DNA of 64,000 nucleotides from Clostridiales bacterium. Its GTDB lineage: Bacteria > Bacillota > Clostridia > Oscillospirales > Acutalibacteraceae. The stretch's first letter is position 1; every line of letters begins with the position of its first letter. The DNA is taken from assembly GCA_019416455.1 (NCBI GenBank), contig DXXG01000028.1:62001-126000 (forward strand). The letters are read 5' to 3'. This document shows positions 24,765-33,065 of this stretch, in pieces. The notes beneath the pieces are model-generated. The model was not told the origin of the DNA. It did not search any database and saw nothing but the letters and a program-made list of their open reading frames with translations. A program made the translations under genes and the position numbers.

Positions 24765-25760
24765 ATGCTGAGATTTGGAACCATCGGCTCGGGGTGGATC
24801 GTAGACGAATACATCCACGGAGCCAAAGACAGCGGTTTATGGGAGTTGACAGCAGTTTACTCCCGCACTGAGGATCGGGCCAAAGCCTACGCTCAAAAGC
24901 ACGGAGCGGCTCATATTTTCACCGATCTGGAAAAGATGGCCTCCTCCCCTCTGCTGGACGCGGTCTATATCGCCAGCCCTAACGCTTTGCATTTCCAGCA
25001 AACCAAACTGTTTTTGGAGCATGGCAAGCATGTGATCTGCGAAAAGCCTTTGTGCGCTCAGGCAGAGAAAGTGGAAGAGCTCCAGCGCATCGCCAAAGAG
25101 CAGGGTGTAGTTTTCCTGGAAGCTATCATGTTCATGCATCTGCCCCAGCGTGCTCTTTTGGAAGACGCTTTGGGAAAGCTGGGAAAGATCTCCATGGCAA
25201 AATTGGATTTCTGTCAGCGGTCCTCTAAGCTGGACAGTTACTTGGCCGGTGACTTGCCCAATATCTTCAACCCCGCTCTTGAAACGGGAGCGCTCATGGA
25301 TCTGGGAGTATACTGTGTCTATCCTGCTCTGGCTTTGTTCGGAGAACCGGAGAGTTTTTCCGCGGACGCATTGATGCTCCCCTCAGGCGCGGACGGTGCT
25401 GGTGTGATTACCCTGCGCTACCCGGATAAATTGGTGGCCCTCACCTATTCCAAGCTGGGACAAGCCGGAGCCAACAGTGATTTCCAAGGCACAGACGCCA
25501 CTCTCTCCGTAGAGTCTATTTCCCGAGTGGCAGGTCTTACCCTCCGGCCCCGGGATGGTGCGGTGGAGGAGCTGTACGGCGACGATGAAAAGTACAAGCT
25601 CATGGGCTGGGAAGCCAAGGACTTTTACCGGTACATCACCCAGCCGGAAGCCTCCGCGGAGGAATATGCTCGATGCAGCCAGCTCAGTCTCCAAGTGGCT
25701 GTTTTCATGGAGCAGGCCAGAAAACTGGCAGGTATCGCCTTCGCCAGCGACAACAGCTGA
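24765..25760 (+). CDS. Gfo/Idh/MocA family oxidoreductase
   Basis: A 331-residue NAD(P)-dependent dehydrogenase. The Rossmann motif FGTIGSGWI starts at residue 4, CEKPLC (about 92) carries the catalytic Lys, and MDLGVYCVYPAL (about 177) is the second-domain motif. It is closest in look to the trans-dihydrobenzenediol/1,5-anhydro-sugar dehydrogenase-like branch. ATG 24765 has GAAAGGGA eight bases upstream; an ATG at 24744 overlapping the pepT stop is the alternative. It is the last gene of the isomerase-pepT-oxidoreductase unit. Confidence 0.85.
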   Translation: MLRFGTIGSGWIVDEYIHGAKDSGLWELTAVYSRTEDRAKAYAQKHGAAHIFTDLEKMASSPLLDAVYIASPNALHFQQTKLFLEHGKHVICEKPLCAQAEKVEELQRIAKEQGVVFLEAIMFMHLPQRALLEDALGKLGKISMAKLDFCQRSSKLDSYLAGDLPNIFNPALETGALMDLGVYCVYPALALFGEPESFSADALMLPSGADGAGVITLRYPDKLVALTYSKLGQAGANSDFQGTDATLSVESISRVAGLTLRPRDGAVEELYGDDEKYKLMGWEAKDFYRYITQPEASAEEYARCSQLSLQVAVFMEQARKLAGIAFASDNS

Positions 25761-25775
25761 AAACATGTATATTGC

Positions 25776-25815
25776 AAAAAGAACGGCGGGGACCTCAGTC
25801 TCCACCGTTCTTTTT
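25776..25815. terminator. Bidirectional terminator between the oxidoreductase and comEA-like genes
   Basis: AAAAAGAACGG-c-GGGGAC and GTCTCC-a-CCGTTCTTTTT with a short loop serve both converging genes. Confidence 0.93.
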
Positions 25816-26248
25816 ATTCTGCAACGATATAGGGTTCCAGCTTGGCAAAAGTCTTTTCTCCGATACCGGACACTTCCATGATCTCCTGGATATCATAAAA
25901 TCCGTTGTTGGCTTCCCGGTAATCCACGATCCTCTGGGCCAATGCAGGTCCGATTCCAGGAAGCTGGTCCAGCTCCTCCAACGTGGCGGTATTGATGTTG
26001 ATGCTTTTCTCCACCAACACTTCCTGCGGACCGGAAGGATCGGATTCCACCAATTCCTTCTCTTCCTGACTGCTGACAGATTCCATCGGCACTTCCACTG
26101 TCTGAGAAGAAGCCATCTCCCCTTCGTTTTGGACAGTTACCTGGTAAAACTGAACAGAGCGTGTGGAATACAACCCGATAAGCACAGCGGCAGTGATGGC
26201 AGCAGCGCTCAGCAAAAGGACCCAGCGGATTTTCGTCTCACGATCCAT
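25814..26248 (-). CDS. ComEA-like helix-hairpin-helix DNA-binding protein
   Basis: A 144-residue protein. One N-terminal membrane anchor (about residues 9-27) is followed by a linker and a C-terminal helix-hairpin-helix pair beginning ININTATLEELDQLPGIG and continuing VSGIGEKTFAKLEPYI. ComEA proteins hold incoming DNA at the membrane during transformation. This one lacks the SLBB/SPBP region of full-length ComEA, so it is the short form. It is third in the lspA-rluA-comEA unit. Competence in this organism is not shown by the sequence. Confidence 0.87.
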   Translation of the reverse strand: MDRETKIRWVLLLSAAAITAAVLIGLYSTRSVQFYQVTVQNEGEMASSQTVEVPMESVSSQEEKELVESDPSGPQEVLVEKSININTATLEELDQLPGIGPALAQRIVDYREANNGFYDIQEIMEVSGIGEKTFAKLEPYIVAE

Positions 26249-26252
26249 GTCG

Positions 26253-27173
26253 TCACACTTCCCTCAGTTTTTGGAGGAACCCTGTGAAGTAAGGCGGTAA
26301 TGGCGCCTCAAATTCCATGTATTCCCCGGTGCGGGGATGCACAAACCCGATCTTTCCAGCATGAAGGCACTGGCCCTGCAAGGAAGTGATCACTTTCTTG
26401 GGACCGTAAACAGGATCCCCTGCCACAGGATGGCCCAAAAACGCCATGTGCACCCGGATCTGATGGGTCCGGCCCGTTTCCAGGCGCAGACGAAGCTGGG
26501 TAAAATCCTGGAAACGCTTCACCACCCAGAAATGGGTCACGGCATTGCGCGCGGAGGGCGATCCAGAAAGCACCGCCATTTTCTTGCGGTCTGTGGGATG
26601 GCGCCCCAATGGCTGATCTACTGTGCCGGAATCCGTTTTAAAAGAACCATACACCACGGCGCTGTACTCCCGGGTAAAGGTGTGAGCCTGGATCTGCTCC
26701 GCCAAACGGGTGTGGGAAAAATCATTCTTGGCCACCATCAGAAGACCGCTGGTGTCTTTGTCGATGCGGTGGACGATCCCAGGACGGGCCACACCGTTGA
26801 TCCCAGAAAGAGAATCGCCGCAGTGATACAGCAGCGCGTTCACCAAGGTTCCGTCTTCATGGCCCGGCGCCGGATGCACTACCATACCTTTGGGTTTGTT
26901 CACCACCAAGAGATCTCCGTCCTCATAAACGATATCCAATGGGATGTTCTCCGGAAGCACCTCTAAAGGCCGCACCTGGGGAAGCTCCACCTGAATGGTG
27001 TCGCCCGGCTTCAACTTGGCACTTTTGGAGAGAGCTTTTCCCTGGCAGGTGACGCAGCCGTTCTCGATGAGATTCTGCACCGCAGAACGGGTCATTTCCT
27101 CCAGAGCGGCGGAAAGCAGCTTATCTACCCGCTGACCCGCCTCCTCCACCACGATGGTGAGCTGACGGCTCAT
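26253..27173 (-). CDS. RluA/RluD family pseudouridine synthase
   Basis: A 306-residue RNA pseudouridine synthase. An N-terminal S4 RNA-binding domain (about 10-75, VDKLLSAALEEMTRSAVQNLI) precedes the catalytic domain with the RluA signature HRIDKDTSGLLMVAKN, whose Asp is catalytic. VVNKPKGMVVHPAPGH and the late RTHQIRVHMAFLGHPVAGD are both typical. It is probably the rRNA-modifying YlyB/RluD type. The start overlaps the lspA stop by four bases. The lspA-rluA order is the standard Firmicute arrangement. Confidence 0.95.
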   Translation of the reverse strand: MSRQLTIVVEEAGQRVDKLLSAALEEMTRSAVQNLIENGCVTCQGKALSKSAKLKPGDTIQVELPQVRPLEVLPENIPLDIVYEDGDLLVVNKPKGMVVHPAPGHEDGTLVNALLYHCGDSLSGINGVARPGIVHRIDKDTSGLLMVAKNDFSHTRLAEQIQAHTFTREYSAVVYGSFKTDSGTVDQPLGRHPTDRKKMAVLSGSPSARNAVTHFWVVKRFQDFTQLRLRLETGRTHQIRVHMAFLGHPVAGDPVYGPKKVITSLQGQCLHAGKIGFVHPRTGEYMEFEAPLPPYFTGFLQKLREV

Positions 27174-27688
27174 TGCCCTTCCTCCACATTTTGGGTTTTC
27201 TTCTCGTCGCTGCCTCGAGTACAGAACAGCACATGGATGACAAACAGCACAGCGCCTATTGTGATGCAGCAGTCGGCAAAATTGAAGATGTAATCAAAGA
27301 ACATCACATGGATAAAATCCACCACAAAGCCGTGGACCATCCGATCGATTAGATTGCCTATGCCTCCGGCCACCAGCAAAGCCGACGTGATATAGCTGAA
27401 CACACTATGATTTTTATAGCGGAATAAAAGCACTAAAATGGCAATGATGGCAATAACGGTGATGGCTACCACCAAACCCATGGCATTCTTGAACAGCCCA
27501 AAAGAAGCGCCCGTATTTTCCACGTAAGCAAACTCCAGCAGACCAGGGATCAGGGTAACACTCCCCACCGGCTTAAGATCACGCAGTACAAAGAATTTCG
27601 TCACTTGATCGATCACCAGCAGCAGGACTGCTGCCGCCAAAACCGCCACTGCGGTGGCCATAGTCCGATTTTTCTTTTCCGATTTCAA
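27170..27688 (-). CDS. lspA: Lipoprotein signal peptidase (signal peptidase II)
   Basis: A 172-residue integral membrane aspartyl protease that cleaves the signal peptide from prolipoproteins; a lipoprotein substrate is encoded at 56887-57456. Four hydrophobic helices are visible. Catalytic motifs are VENTGASFGLF, GGIGNLIDRM (first Asp) and FVVDFIHV (second Asp). An N-terminal basic segment precedes helix 1. It leads the lspA-rluA-comEA unit and overlaps rluA by four bases. Confidence 0.96.
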   Translation of the reverse strand: MKSEKKNRTMATAVAVLAAAVLLLVIDQVTKFFVLRDLKPVGSVTLIPGLLEFAYVENTGASFGLFKNAMGLVVAITVIAIIAILVLLFRYKNHSVFSYITSALLVAGGIGNLIDRMVHGFVVDFIHVMFFDYIFNFADCCITIGAVLFVIHVLFCTRGSDEKKTQNVEEGQ

Positions 27689-27715
27689 AATGAGTCTCCT
27701 TCTTCATGCGTACTG

Positions 27716-27744
27716 AAAAGGGCGCAAAGTAATCCTTGCGCCCT
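27716..27744 (-). terminator. Terminator ending the miaB-divIVA operon
   Basis: On the minus strand, GGGCGCAA and TTTGCGCCC enclose a 7-base loop and end in TTTT, seven bases after the divIVA stop. Confidence 0.85.
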
Positions 27745-27750
27745 ACGCTG

Positions 27751-28785
27751 TTATTTTCTGCGCTTTTTATTTCCCAGGTCTACATTGTCCCCAAACTCCA
27801 GATTGCTGAAGTGGGTTGCCTTCTCTCTTTGAAGAGACTCCGGGATATTGCTGTATGCCTTTAGATCGATCCCCACCTGGCTCAGATCGTCATCTTCCGG
27901 AAAACTCTGCTGTTCCGGTTCCCGGCGGAGCTGATCACGGCTGAGATCCACTCTGTCATTCAGAGAGGCATTTCCCAGGGAAAGCTGTTCCACAGGCTGC
28001 TGGACAGGATGAGACGGCTGTCTCTGGACAACCTTGGGCTGCGCTTCCATGACCACTTCTTCCGGCTCGGCTTTATACACTGGTTCTACGGGAGCGGGTT
28101 TCGATACCACGGGCTGAGGAGCCGGTTCGGGTTCAGGTTCCGGCTCAGCCACAGCAACAGAGCGGCTTTCTGTCTGCGTCCTTGTCTCCGTCACAGGAGC
28201 CGTTGTGGTTTCCTTGATCCGGAAACTGGGGATATGATTGATACTTTCCAAATGCTTCTTATACATTTCCAGCAAAGACACTCGGAAGGCGGAAACCTGG
28301 CGCTTCATTTCCTCCAGTTCGCCCTTCTTCTGGTCCACCTGCAAAGCATACTCCCGCGCGGCCTTGGCGGCATCGTCACGAGCGTTTTCCATGATCTTTT
28401 TGGCGTTGTCCTCAGCGTCGGCCAGCATCACCGCAGCCTTGCCCTTGGCCTCCTGGATAGATTCTTTCGCCATTTTCTGGGCGCTGAGAATGGCCTCTTT
28501 GATGCCGTCCTCCTCTTCCCGATAGGCTTCGATCTTCTGAGCTAAAATACCCAGCTTCTTCTGGAGCTCTATATTCTTGGCCTTCAGATCGGCGATCTGG
28601 CCCTTCATCTCTTCCACCTGCTGAGAGATCTGAGCAGTTTGCTGCAAGGCATTGTCTCTTTCCGCTTGAAGCTGAGTAAAAGACTCTACCACTTCATCGA
28701 TAAAATTGTCTACGTCCTCCGGCTTGTACCCGGAGAATCCAGCCTTTCCAAAGCTTACCTCATTGATTTCCTTTACGGTCAACAT
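27751..28785 (-). CDS. divIVA: DivIVA domain protein
   Basis: A 344-residue polar/septal scaffold. The membrane-binding N-terminus contains FSGYKPEDVDNFIDEVV, the conserved DivIVA start. A long coiled coil (about 35-160, rich in Glu/Lys/Ala/Gln) follows. After about residue 185 is a Pro/Glu-rich linker (repeated EPEPEPAPQP-type sequence) and a short C-terminal region. It is longer than Bacillus DivIVA because of that linker. It is the last gene of the miaB-to-divIVA operon, next to ylmH and sepF as in most Firmicutes. Confidence 0.93.
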   Translation of the reverse strand: MLTVKEINEVSFGKAGFSGYKPEDVDNFIDEVVESFTQLQAERDNALQQTAQISQQVEEMKGQIADLKAKNIELQKKLGILAQKIEAYREEEDGIKEAILSAQKMAKESIQEAKGKAAVMLADAEDNAKKIMENARDDAAKAAREYALQVDQKKGELEEMKRQVSAFRVSLLEMYKKHLESINHIPSFRIKETTTAPVTETRTQTESRSVAVAEPEPEPEPAPQPVVSKPAPVEPVYKAEPEEVVMEAQPKVVQRQPSHPVQQPVEQLSLGNASLNDRVDLSRDQLRREPEQQSFPEDDDLSQVGIDLKAYSNIPESLQREKATHFSNLEFGDNVDLGNKKRRK

Positions 28786-28798
28786 TTGGAAGTCCCCC

Positions 28799-29542
28799 TT
28801 ATTGATATTTCCTGCATTTCACCACAAGACGCCCCTTGCTTGTCAAAGGGCCTAGCTGATCTATTAAAAATCGTCCCTGCCTGCGCACAGACAGCAAGTC
28901 TCCCTCTTTCACCCGCTGAGAGACAGATAAACTCTCCCGGTGATTGACGGACACCATCCCCGCTGTGATCAGGCCAGCAGCTTTTTCACGGCTGGTCCGG
29001 CAGACAAAACCTGTCAGACAATCCAGCCGCTCCGAAGCCACCACGCCGCTCATTTCCACAAACTCATGGGCGCCCGGCAAAGGTCCTTCCCAAGTTAGAG
29101 AAGTCTTTACCCCCACCCGGCCGATTTTCCGTATATTCTGGAGAAAATACTCTCCCATTTCTTCCCGCAGGAACGTGACGCACTGGCCGTCTCCCACCAG
29201 GATATCCCCCACAACCGACCGTTCGACTCCCAAGGCCATATAGGTCCCCAGAAAGTTCCGGTGGGTGAGTTTATCCTCTGCCCGATATGTAAGCGCAAAC
29301 GGGATTATGGGAAACAATTCCGGCGCGGGTTCCAAGTAATCCGGGAAAAAGCCCAGCATTACCCGCTCAGCGTTTTCATGACCTCCCCAAAACAGGAAAG
29401 TCCCGTCCTTCCGCCGTGAAAGATAATCCTGACAGAAAGCCGCCTGAGCCTCGTCCAGAAATCCCAGAAAACAGGGACGCTTCCGAGAGAGCTTCAGGTG
29501 GTCTTCCAGCCGGGCGGTAAGCAGTTCTTGATCGTTCGGCAT
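28799..29542 (-). CDS. ylmH: YlmH family RNA-binding (S4 domain) protein
   Basis: A 247-residue protein. The N-terminal two thirds carry family motifs FLDEAQAAFCQDYL and VLVGDGQCVTFLREEMGEYFLQNI. The C-terminal S4 domain (about 180-240) includes DCLTGFVCRTSREKAAGLI and VNHRESLSVSQRVKEGDLLSVR. YlmH homologues bind ribosomal or tRNA-containing complexes and have been linked to rescue of stalled large subunits; in the dcw/ylm cluster they sit beside sepF and divIVA, as here. The gene lies six bases after the sepF stop. Confidence 0.92.
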   Translation of the reverse strand: MPNDQELLTARLEDHLKLSRKRPCFLGFLDEAQAAFCQDYLSRRKDGTFLFWGGHENAERVMLGFFPDYLEPAPELFPIIPFALTYRAEDKLTHRNFLGTYMALGVERSVVGDILVGDGQCVTFLREEMGEYFLQNIRKIGRVGVKTSLTWEGPLPGAHEFVEMSGVVASERLDCLTGFVCRTSREKAAGLITAGMVSVNHRESLSVSQRVKEGDLLSVRRQGRFLIDQLGPLTSKGRLVVKCRKYQ

Positions 29543-29548
29543 ACGCTA

Positions 29549-30037
29549 TCAGAAATAAAGCCCGCTGTTTTCCAGCTCGTCCAGAACATCGTCACCGGTC
29601 AGATCCACATTGTAAGGCGTGATGATAAAGGTGTTGGTGGCGATGCGTTTGATCTTCCCGTTATTGGCATAGGCCACGCCGCTGAGAAAATCCACAATGC
29701 GGCGGGAGACCTCTTTTTCTGTCTTTTCCAAATTGAGCACCACCGTATGACGCTTGAGCAGCTCGTCGGCTACGGCTCTGGTTTCCTCTCCAAAGGAGAT
29801 GGGTTTAAACAGCACCACTTGCAGCTGCGCTTTCGCGTTGATATTTACCACACGGTTTCCTCCGGAGGATTCGCTGCGGGGAACGAAATCGGAGAAGGAG
29901 TAAGAAGATCTCCGCGACTCGGTATAACTGCTCCGGTCGTCGACTTCTTCCTCTTCCTGCTCATCATCATAATAATCTTCATATTCGTCATCTGGCGGAT
30001 TCCACATCTTGTGGAGCTTATCAACCAATCCAGCCAT
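29549..30037 (-). CDS. sepF: Cell division protein SepF
   Basis: A 162-residue protein that tethers FtsZ to the membrane and shapes the septum. The N-terminal amphipathic helix MAGLVDKLHKMW is the membrane anchor. A disordered Asp/Glu-rich linker (about 15-60) leads to the globular SepF domain, with VVLFKPISFGEETRAVADEL, TVVLNLEKTEKEVSRRIVDFLSGVAYAN and TFIITPYNV. All expected parts are present. The start ATG has GGAGG upstream. Confidence 0.96.
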   Translation of the reverse strand: MAGLVDKLHKMWNPPDDEYEDYYDDEQEEEEVDDRSSYTESRRSSYSFSDFVPRSESSGGNRVVNINAKAQLQVVLFKPISFGEETRAVADELLKRHTVVLNLEKTEKEVSRRIVDFLSGVAYANNGKIKRIATNTFIITPYNVDLTGDDVLDELENSGLYF

Positions 30038-30063
30038 AAGATCTGTACCTCCTGAAAACGTGA

Positions 30064-30795
30064 TTAATGGTTCGGGTATTCCCTTTTCCCGAACAGCGAG
30101 GAGCCCACCCGCACCATGGTCGCCCCGCAGGCAATCGCCTCAGCAAAATCCGAGGACATGCCCATGGACAAACAGTCCATACGTACATTATCTAATTTTT
30201 TGGCCGCTATGTCAACATAAGATTGCCGCACAGCAGAAAAATAGCCGCATAATTCGGCGGAATTCTCGCAAATGGGAGGAATTGCCATCAGCCCCCGCAC
30301 GTGAATCCCAGGCAATTCCCGGATCTCATCCACGCATTCCAGCAGCGCTTCCGGCAAAACGCCCCCTTTGCTCTCTTCCCTGCCAATATTTACCTCCACC
30401 AGCACATCCATGGAAGTATTTTCCTTTACGCACAATCGGGAGATTTCCCGAGCCAGTTTCACGCTTCCCACAGACTGGATACAGCTGACCTTACCAATGA
30501 GGTATTTCACTTTATTGGTCTGGAGCTGTCCGATAAACTGCACATCGCAGCGGTCTTTGTGAAGGCCGTCGTACTTTTCCAGAAGCTCTTGGACTCGGTT
30601 CTCCCCCATGCAGGAAAGGCCCTTGTCGATAGCGTGATTGATCACCTCAAGGGGCACGGTTTTCGTGGCCGCCAACAAGGTGATCTCCTCCGGACGCCTG
30701 CCGGACCGCTCCGCTGCCGCAGCGATCTCCTCCAAGATGCGGGGATAATTTTCATCAAACAGCGCAAAGCGCTCATTGTACGATTTTTCCATCAT
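30064..30795 (-). CDS. YggS/YlmE family PLP homeostasis protein
   Basis: A 243-residue fold-type III PLP-binding protein that keeps free pyridoxal phosphate in balance. ITLLAATKTVPLEVI carries the PLP Lys, GENRVQELLEKYD and FIGQLQTNKVKYL are conserved strands, and LSMGMSSDFAEAIACGATMVRVGSSLFG binds the phosphate. The start overlaps the end of the upstream adaptor gene by 20-23 bases (ATG at 30795 or 30792). Its place before sepF is the usual ylmE position. Confidence 0.94.
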   Translation of the reverse strand: MMEKSYNERFALFDENYPRILEEIAAAAERSGRRPEEITLLAATKTVPLEVINHAIDKGLSCMGENRVQELLEKYDGLHKDRCDVQFIGQLQTNKVKYLIGKVSCIQSVGSVKLAREISRLCVKENTSMDVLVEVNIGREESKGGVLPEALLECVDEIRELPGIHVRGLMAIPPICENSAELCGYFSAVRQSYVDIAAKKLDNVRMDCLSMGMSSDFAEAIACGATMVRVGSSLFGKREYPNH

Positions 30796-32077
30796 AGAGA
30801 TCCGTCCCTTCTACCACGACCTGGTCATATAGCTGAATAGTGGAATTTGTTACAAGCGATGCTTGTTCTTCCGAGGAAAGCTGTGTCTTGCAAATGGCGT
30901 AACCGTTGATGGAGTGATCCGTGAACACCTGAACAAATTCCAACTGTCCGCCGAACAGCACGTACACGCCTCTGACATTCTCCTTCACTTCAGTGACAGT
31001 GTTGCCGTCCTCGTCCGTGGTGGTGTATTCCACATCCTCGAACCGCAGAGCCCGTTCGTTGACAAGGACACCTGTATAGGTGGCTACCGTGATCTCGATA
31101 GCTTCGTTTCTCACGGAAGCAATATCGGAATCTATGTAGGAACACTGGAAAATGACAGCGGTCTTACCTGTTTCACTGTCGTGGTTTTTAGCGATCACTT
31201 CCGCCGGGATCTTTCCAGAACTGGCAAAGGGGATATCCAGGTAAACGTTGGTCACATCCTCCAGCCTGACCATGTCATTTTCAGACAGGACACAGGCAAC
31301 ATACCAGTTGAATTCCCCACAGATCTTTCCCACTGCCGACGTATTTTCGGAAGGCTCTTTTGCAAGCAGTTCCTCCACCTGAGAAACCGTCAGATCCTCC
31401 ACATCCTCCACGTCCACGGACCCTTCAAGACCGTCCACCGTACTGATAAAGTACCCGGCTTCGGGAGCCTGGATGGTATCCACAGCATAGCCCGCTTGAC
31501 TGGCCAAGGCATCCCTCTCGCTTTGGAGCTGGGAAATGCGCTGGGAATAAACCTCAGGGCTTTCCTCCCCTACAATGAGCTGCCGTCTGGCCAAAGAGGT
31601 GAGAAGATCCTCTTTCCAGGTGGCGATTTGGGAAAAATCATTCTGATTCACACCGTTGACCACTTCTCCAACAGAGGAATAGATCTGCTCTCCCAGCATG
31701 GAAGGATTGGCGACAAAATAATCCGCGGGTTTGGAAAGCGCTTCCAGATTCGCAATCTCTCCATCCAGCAGCTCGATCTCGCGCCTGGCCGCCGCATCGC
31801 TTTCATTTGCGAATACGTCAGCGATAACACCGTTGGCTGAGACACGCGCTCCATCCGCGACTCGGTAACTCAGTACCCCGTTCACGCTTTCATCGATCAC
31901 CGTTTCGTCCCGGATGACAAACCCCTGTGCCTGAAGCACTTCTGAAGCCTCTCCGTACATGGCGACCTCTGTCTTGATACTTTGGTGAGTAGCCTGATAG
32001 GCCTGATACCCCACATAGAGCAGCACCAGCAGAGCTAGCAGAAGGGCTCCCACCGTGCGGATCTTCTTACTGTTCAA
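30773..32077 (-). CDS. HlyD-like membrane-fusion (adaptor) protein in the division operon
   Basis: A 434-residue protein. A short basic N-terminus and a single membrane helix (about residues 8-26) are followed by a lipoyl-like half-motif (ASEVLQAQGFVIRDETVID, GVLSYRVADGARVSANGVIADVFA), a helical hairpin (about 85-180), then the second lipoyl half (TIQAPEAGYFIS) and a beta-barrel-like C-terminal region. This is the layout of HlyD/RND adaptors, yet no ABC or RND pump is next to it. The TTG start at 32077 has AAAGGAG eight bases before it and lies inside the end of miaA. The function is unknown; a cell-envelope or division role is suggested by location. Confidence 0.75.
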   Translation of the reverse strand: MNSKKIRTVGALLLALLVLLYVGYQAYQATHQSIKTEVAMYGEASEVLQAQGFVIRDETVIDESVNGVLSYRVADGARVSANGVIADVFANESDAAARREIELLDGEIANLEALSKPADYFVANPSMLGEQIYSSVGEVVNGVNQNDFSQIATWKEDLLTSLARRQLIVGEESPEVYSQRISQLQSERDALASQAGYAVDTIQAPEAGYFISTVDGLEGSVDVEDVEDLTVSQVEELLAKEPSENTSAVGKICGEFNWYVACVLSENDMVRLEDVTNVYLDIPFASSGKIPAEVIAKNHDSETGKTAVIFQCSYIDSDIASVRNEAIEITVATYTGVLVNERALRFEDVEYTTTDEDGNTVTEVKENVRGVYVLFGGQLEFVQVFTDHSINGYAICKTQLSSEEQASLVTNSTIQLYDQVVVEGTDLYDGKIVQ

Positions 32078-33065
32078 AGGCTGTGTCTCCTTTCCAGACG
32101 TCCCACCGCGCCAAAACTTGCAAGGCGGTCTCCAAGAGGGCTTCACGGTCGGGATAATCGTCTACATAGAGGAACTCTGTTCGTTCCTCCCGCTTGAACC
32201 AGGTGATCTGCCGTTTGGCGTAACGACGGCTCTCTCGTTTAATGTTCTCCGCCGCCTCCTCCAAAGAAACTTCCCCTCGAAAATAAGGGAACAGTTCCTT
32301 ATATCCGATGGCCTGGGCTGCGGTGGGGATCTTTTCCTCCCCTTGGCACCGTTCAAAAAAGGCTCTGGCTTCCTCTAAAAGACCTTGTTCCAGCATAAGA
32401 TCCACTCGTCGATTGATTCGCCGATAGAGGACTTCCCTGTCCCGGTAGCTGAGACAGAGCATCACGTAATGATAAGGGGATTCCACCTTGTGGGAACGCT
32501 CCGCCTGCGCGGAAAAAGGTTCCCCGCACAGCTGGATATACTCCAAAGCCCGGATGACTCTCTTCACGTTGTTAGGATGGATCTCCTCCGCTGCTTTTGG
32601 ATCTAATTGCCGCAGCCGCTGATAAAGAGGTTCAACGCCTTGATCCTGGACCTGCTGGAACAACTGCTGACGCAAAGCCTCGTCCCTGCCTTTCTCTTCA
32701 AAGGAAAATCCTCGAAGAAGAGAACGGGCATACAGCCCCGTTCCTCCAACCAAAATGGGCAGTTTCCCGCGGGCGTGGACGTCTCGGAGCAAAGCGCCCG
32801 CCTTGTCCACGTAATCGGAAACACTGAAAGGCTCTTCTACCGGAAGGAATCCAATGAGATGATGGGGAGCTGCCGCAAGTTCCTCCGGCGTAGGCTGTGC
32901 CGTGCCAATGGGAAGCCCCTTGTAGATCTGCATGGAATCGCAGGAAACGATCTCCCCATCCAGCCGTTGGCAGAGACGAATGCCCAATTCTGTTTTGCCT
33001 GTGGCCGTAGGGCCAACCACTGCCGCCACAGGAATCTTCTTATCCAGTGCCATATTCCTCCTCAT
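32067..33065 (-). CDS. miaA: tRNA dimethylallyltransferase
   Basis: A 332-residue enzyme that adds a dimethylallyl group to A37 of tRNAs reading UNN codons; MiaB, encoded at 38460-39869, then methylthiolates the same base. VVGPTATGKTELG is the P-loop, CDSMQIYKGLPIGTAQP the substrate loop and LVGGTGLYARSLLRG the conserved middle motif. ATG 33065 overlaps the mutL stop (ATGA); a second ATG at 33053 has AGGAGG only three bases before it. The spacing favours coupling from the first, with the start uncertain by four codons. Confidence 0.96.
   Translation of the reverse strand: MRRNMALDKKIPVAAVVGPTATGKTELGIRLCQRLDGEIVSCDSMQIYKGLPIGTAQPTPEELAAAPHHLIGFLPVEEPFSVSDYVDKAGALLRDVHARGKLPILVGGTGLYARSLLRGFSFEEKGRDEALRQQLFQQVQDQGVEPLYQRLRQLDPKAAEEIHPNNVKRVIRALEYIQLCGEPFSAQAERSHKVESPYHYVMLCLSYRDREVLYRRINRRVDLMLEQGLLEEARAFFERCQGEEKIPTAAQAIGYKELFPYFRGEVSLEEAAENIKRESRRYAKRQITWFKREERTEFLYVDDYPDREALLETALQVLARWDVWKGDTAFEQ

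Noticed and set aside
25814..26248. Start of a full competence (comE) operon
   Set aside because: Only the short ComEA-like gene is present; comEC and comEB are not in the window.
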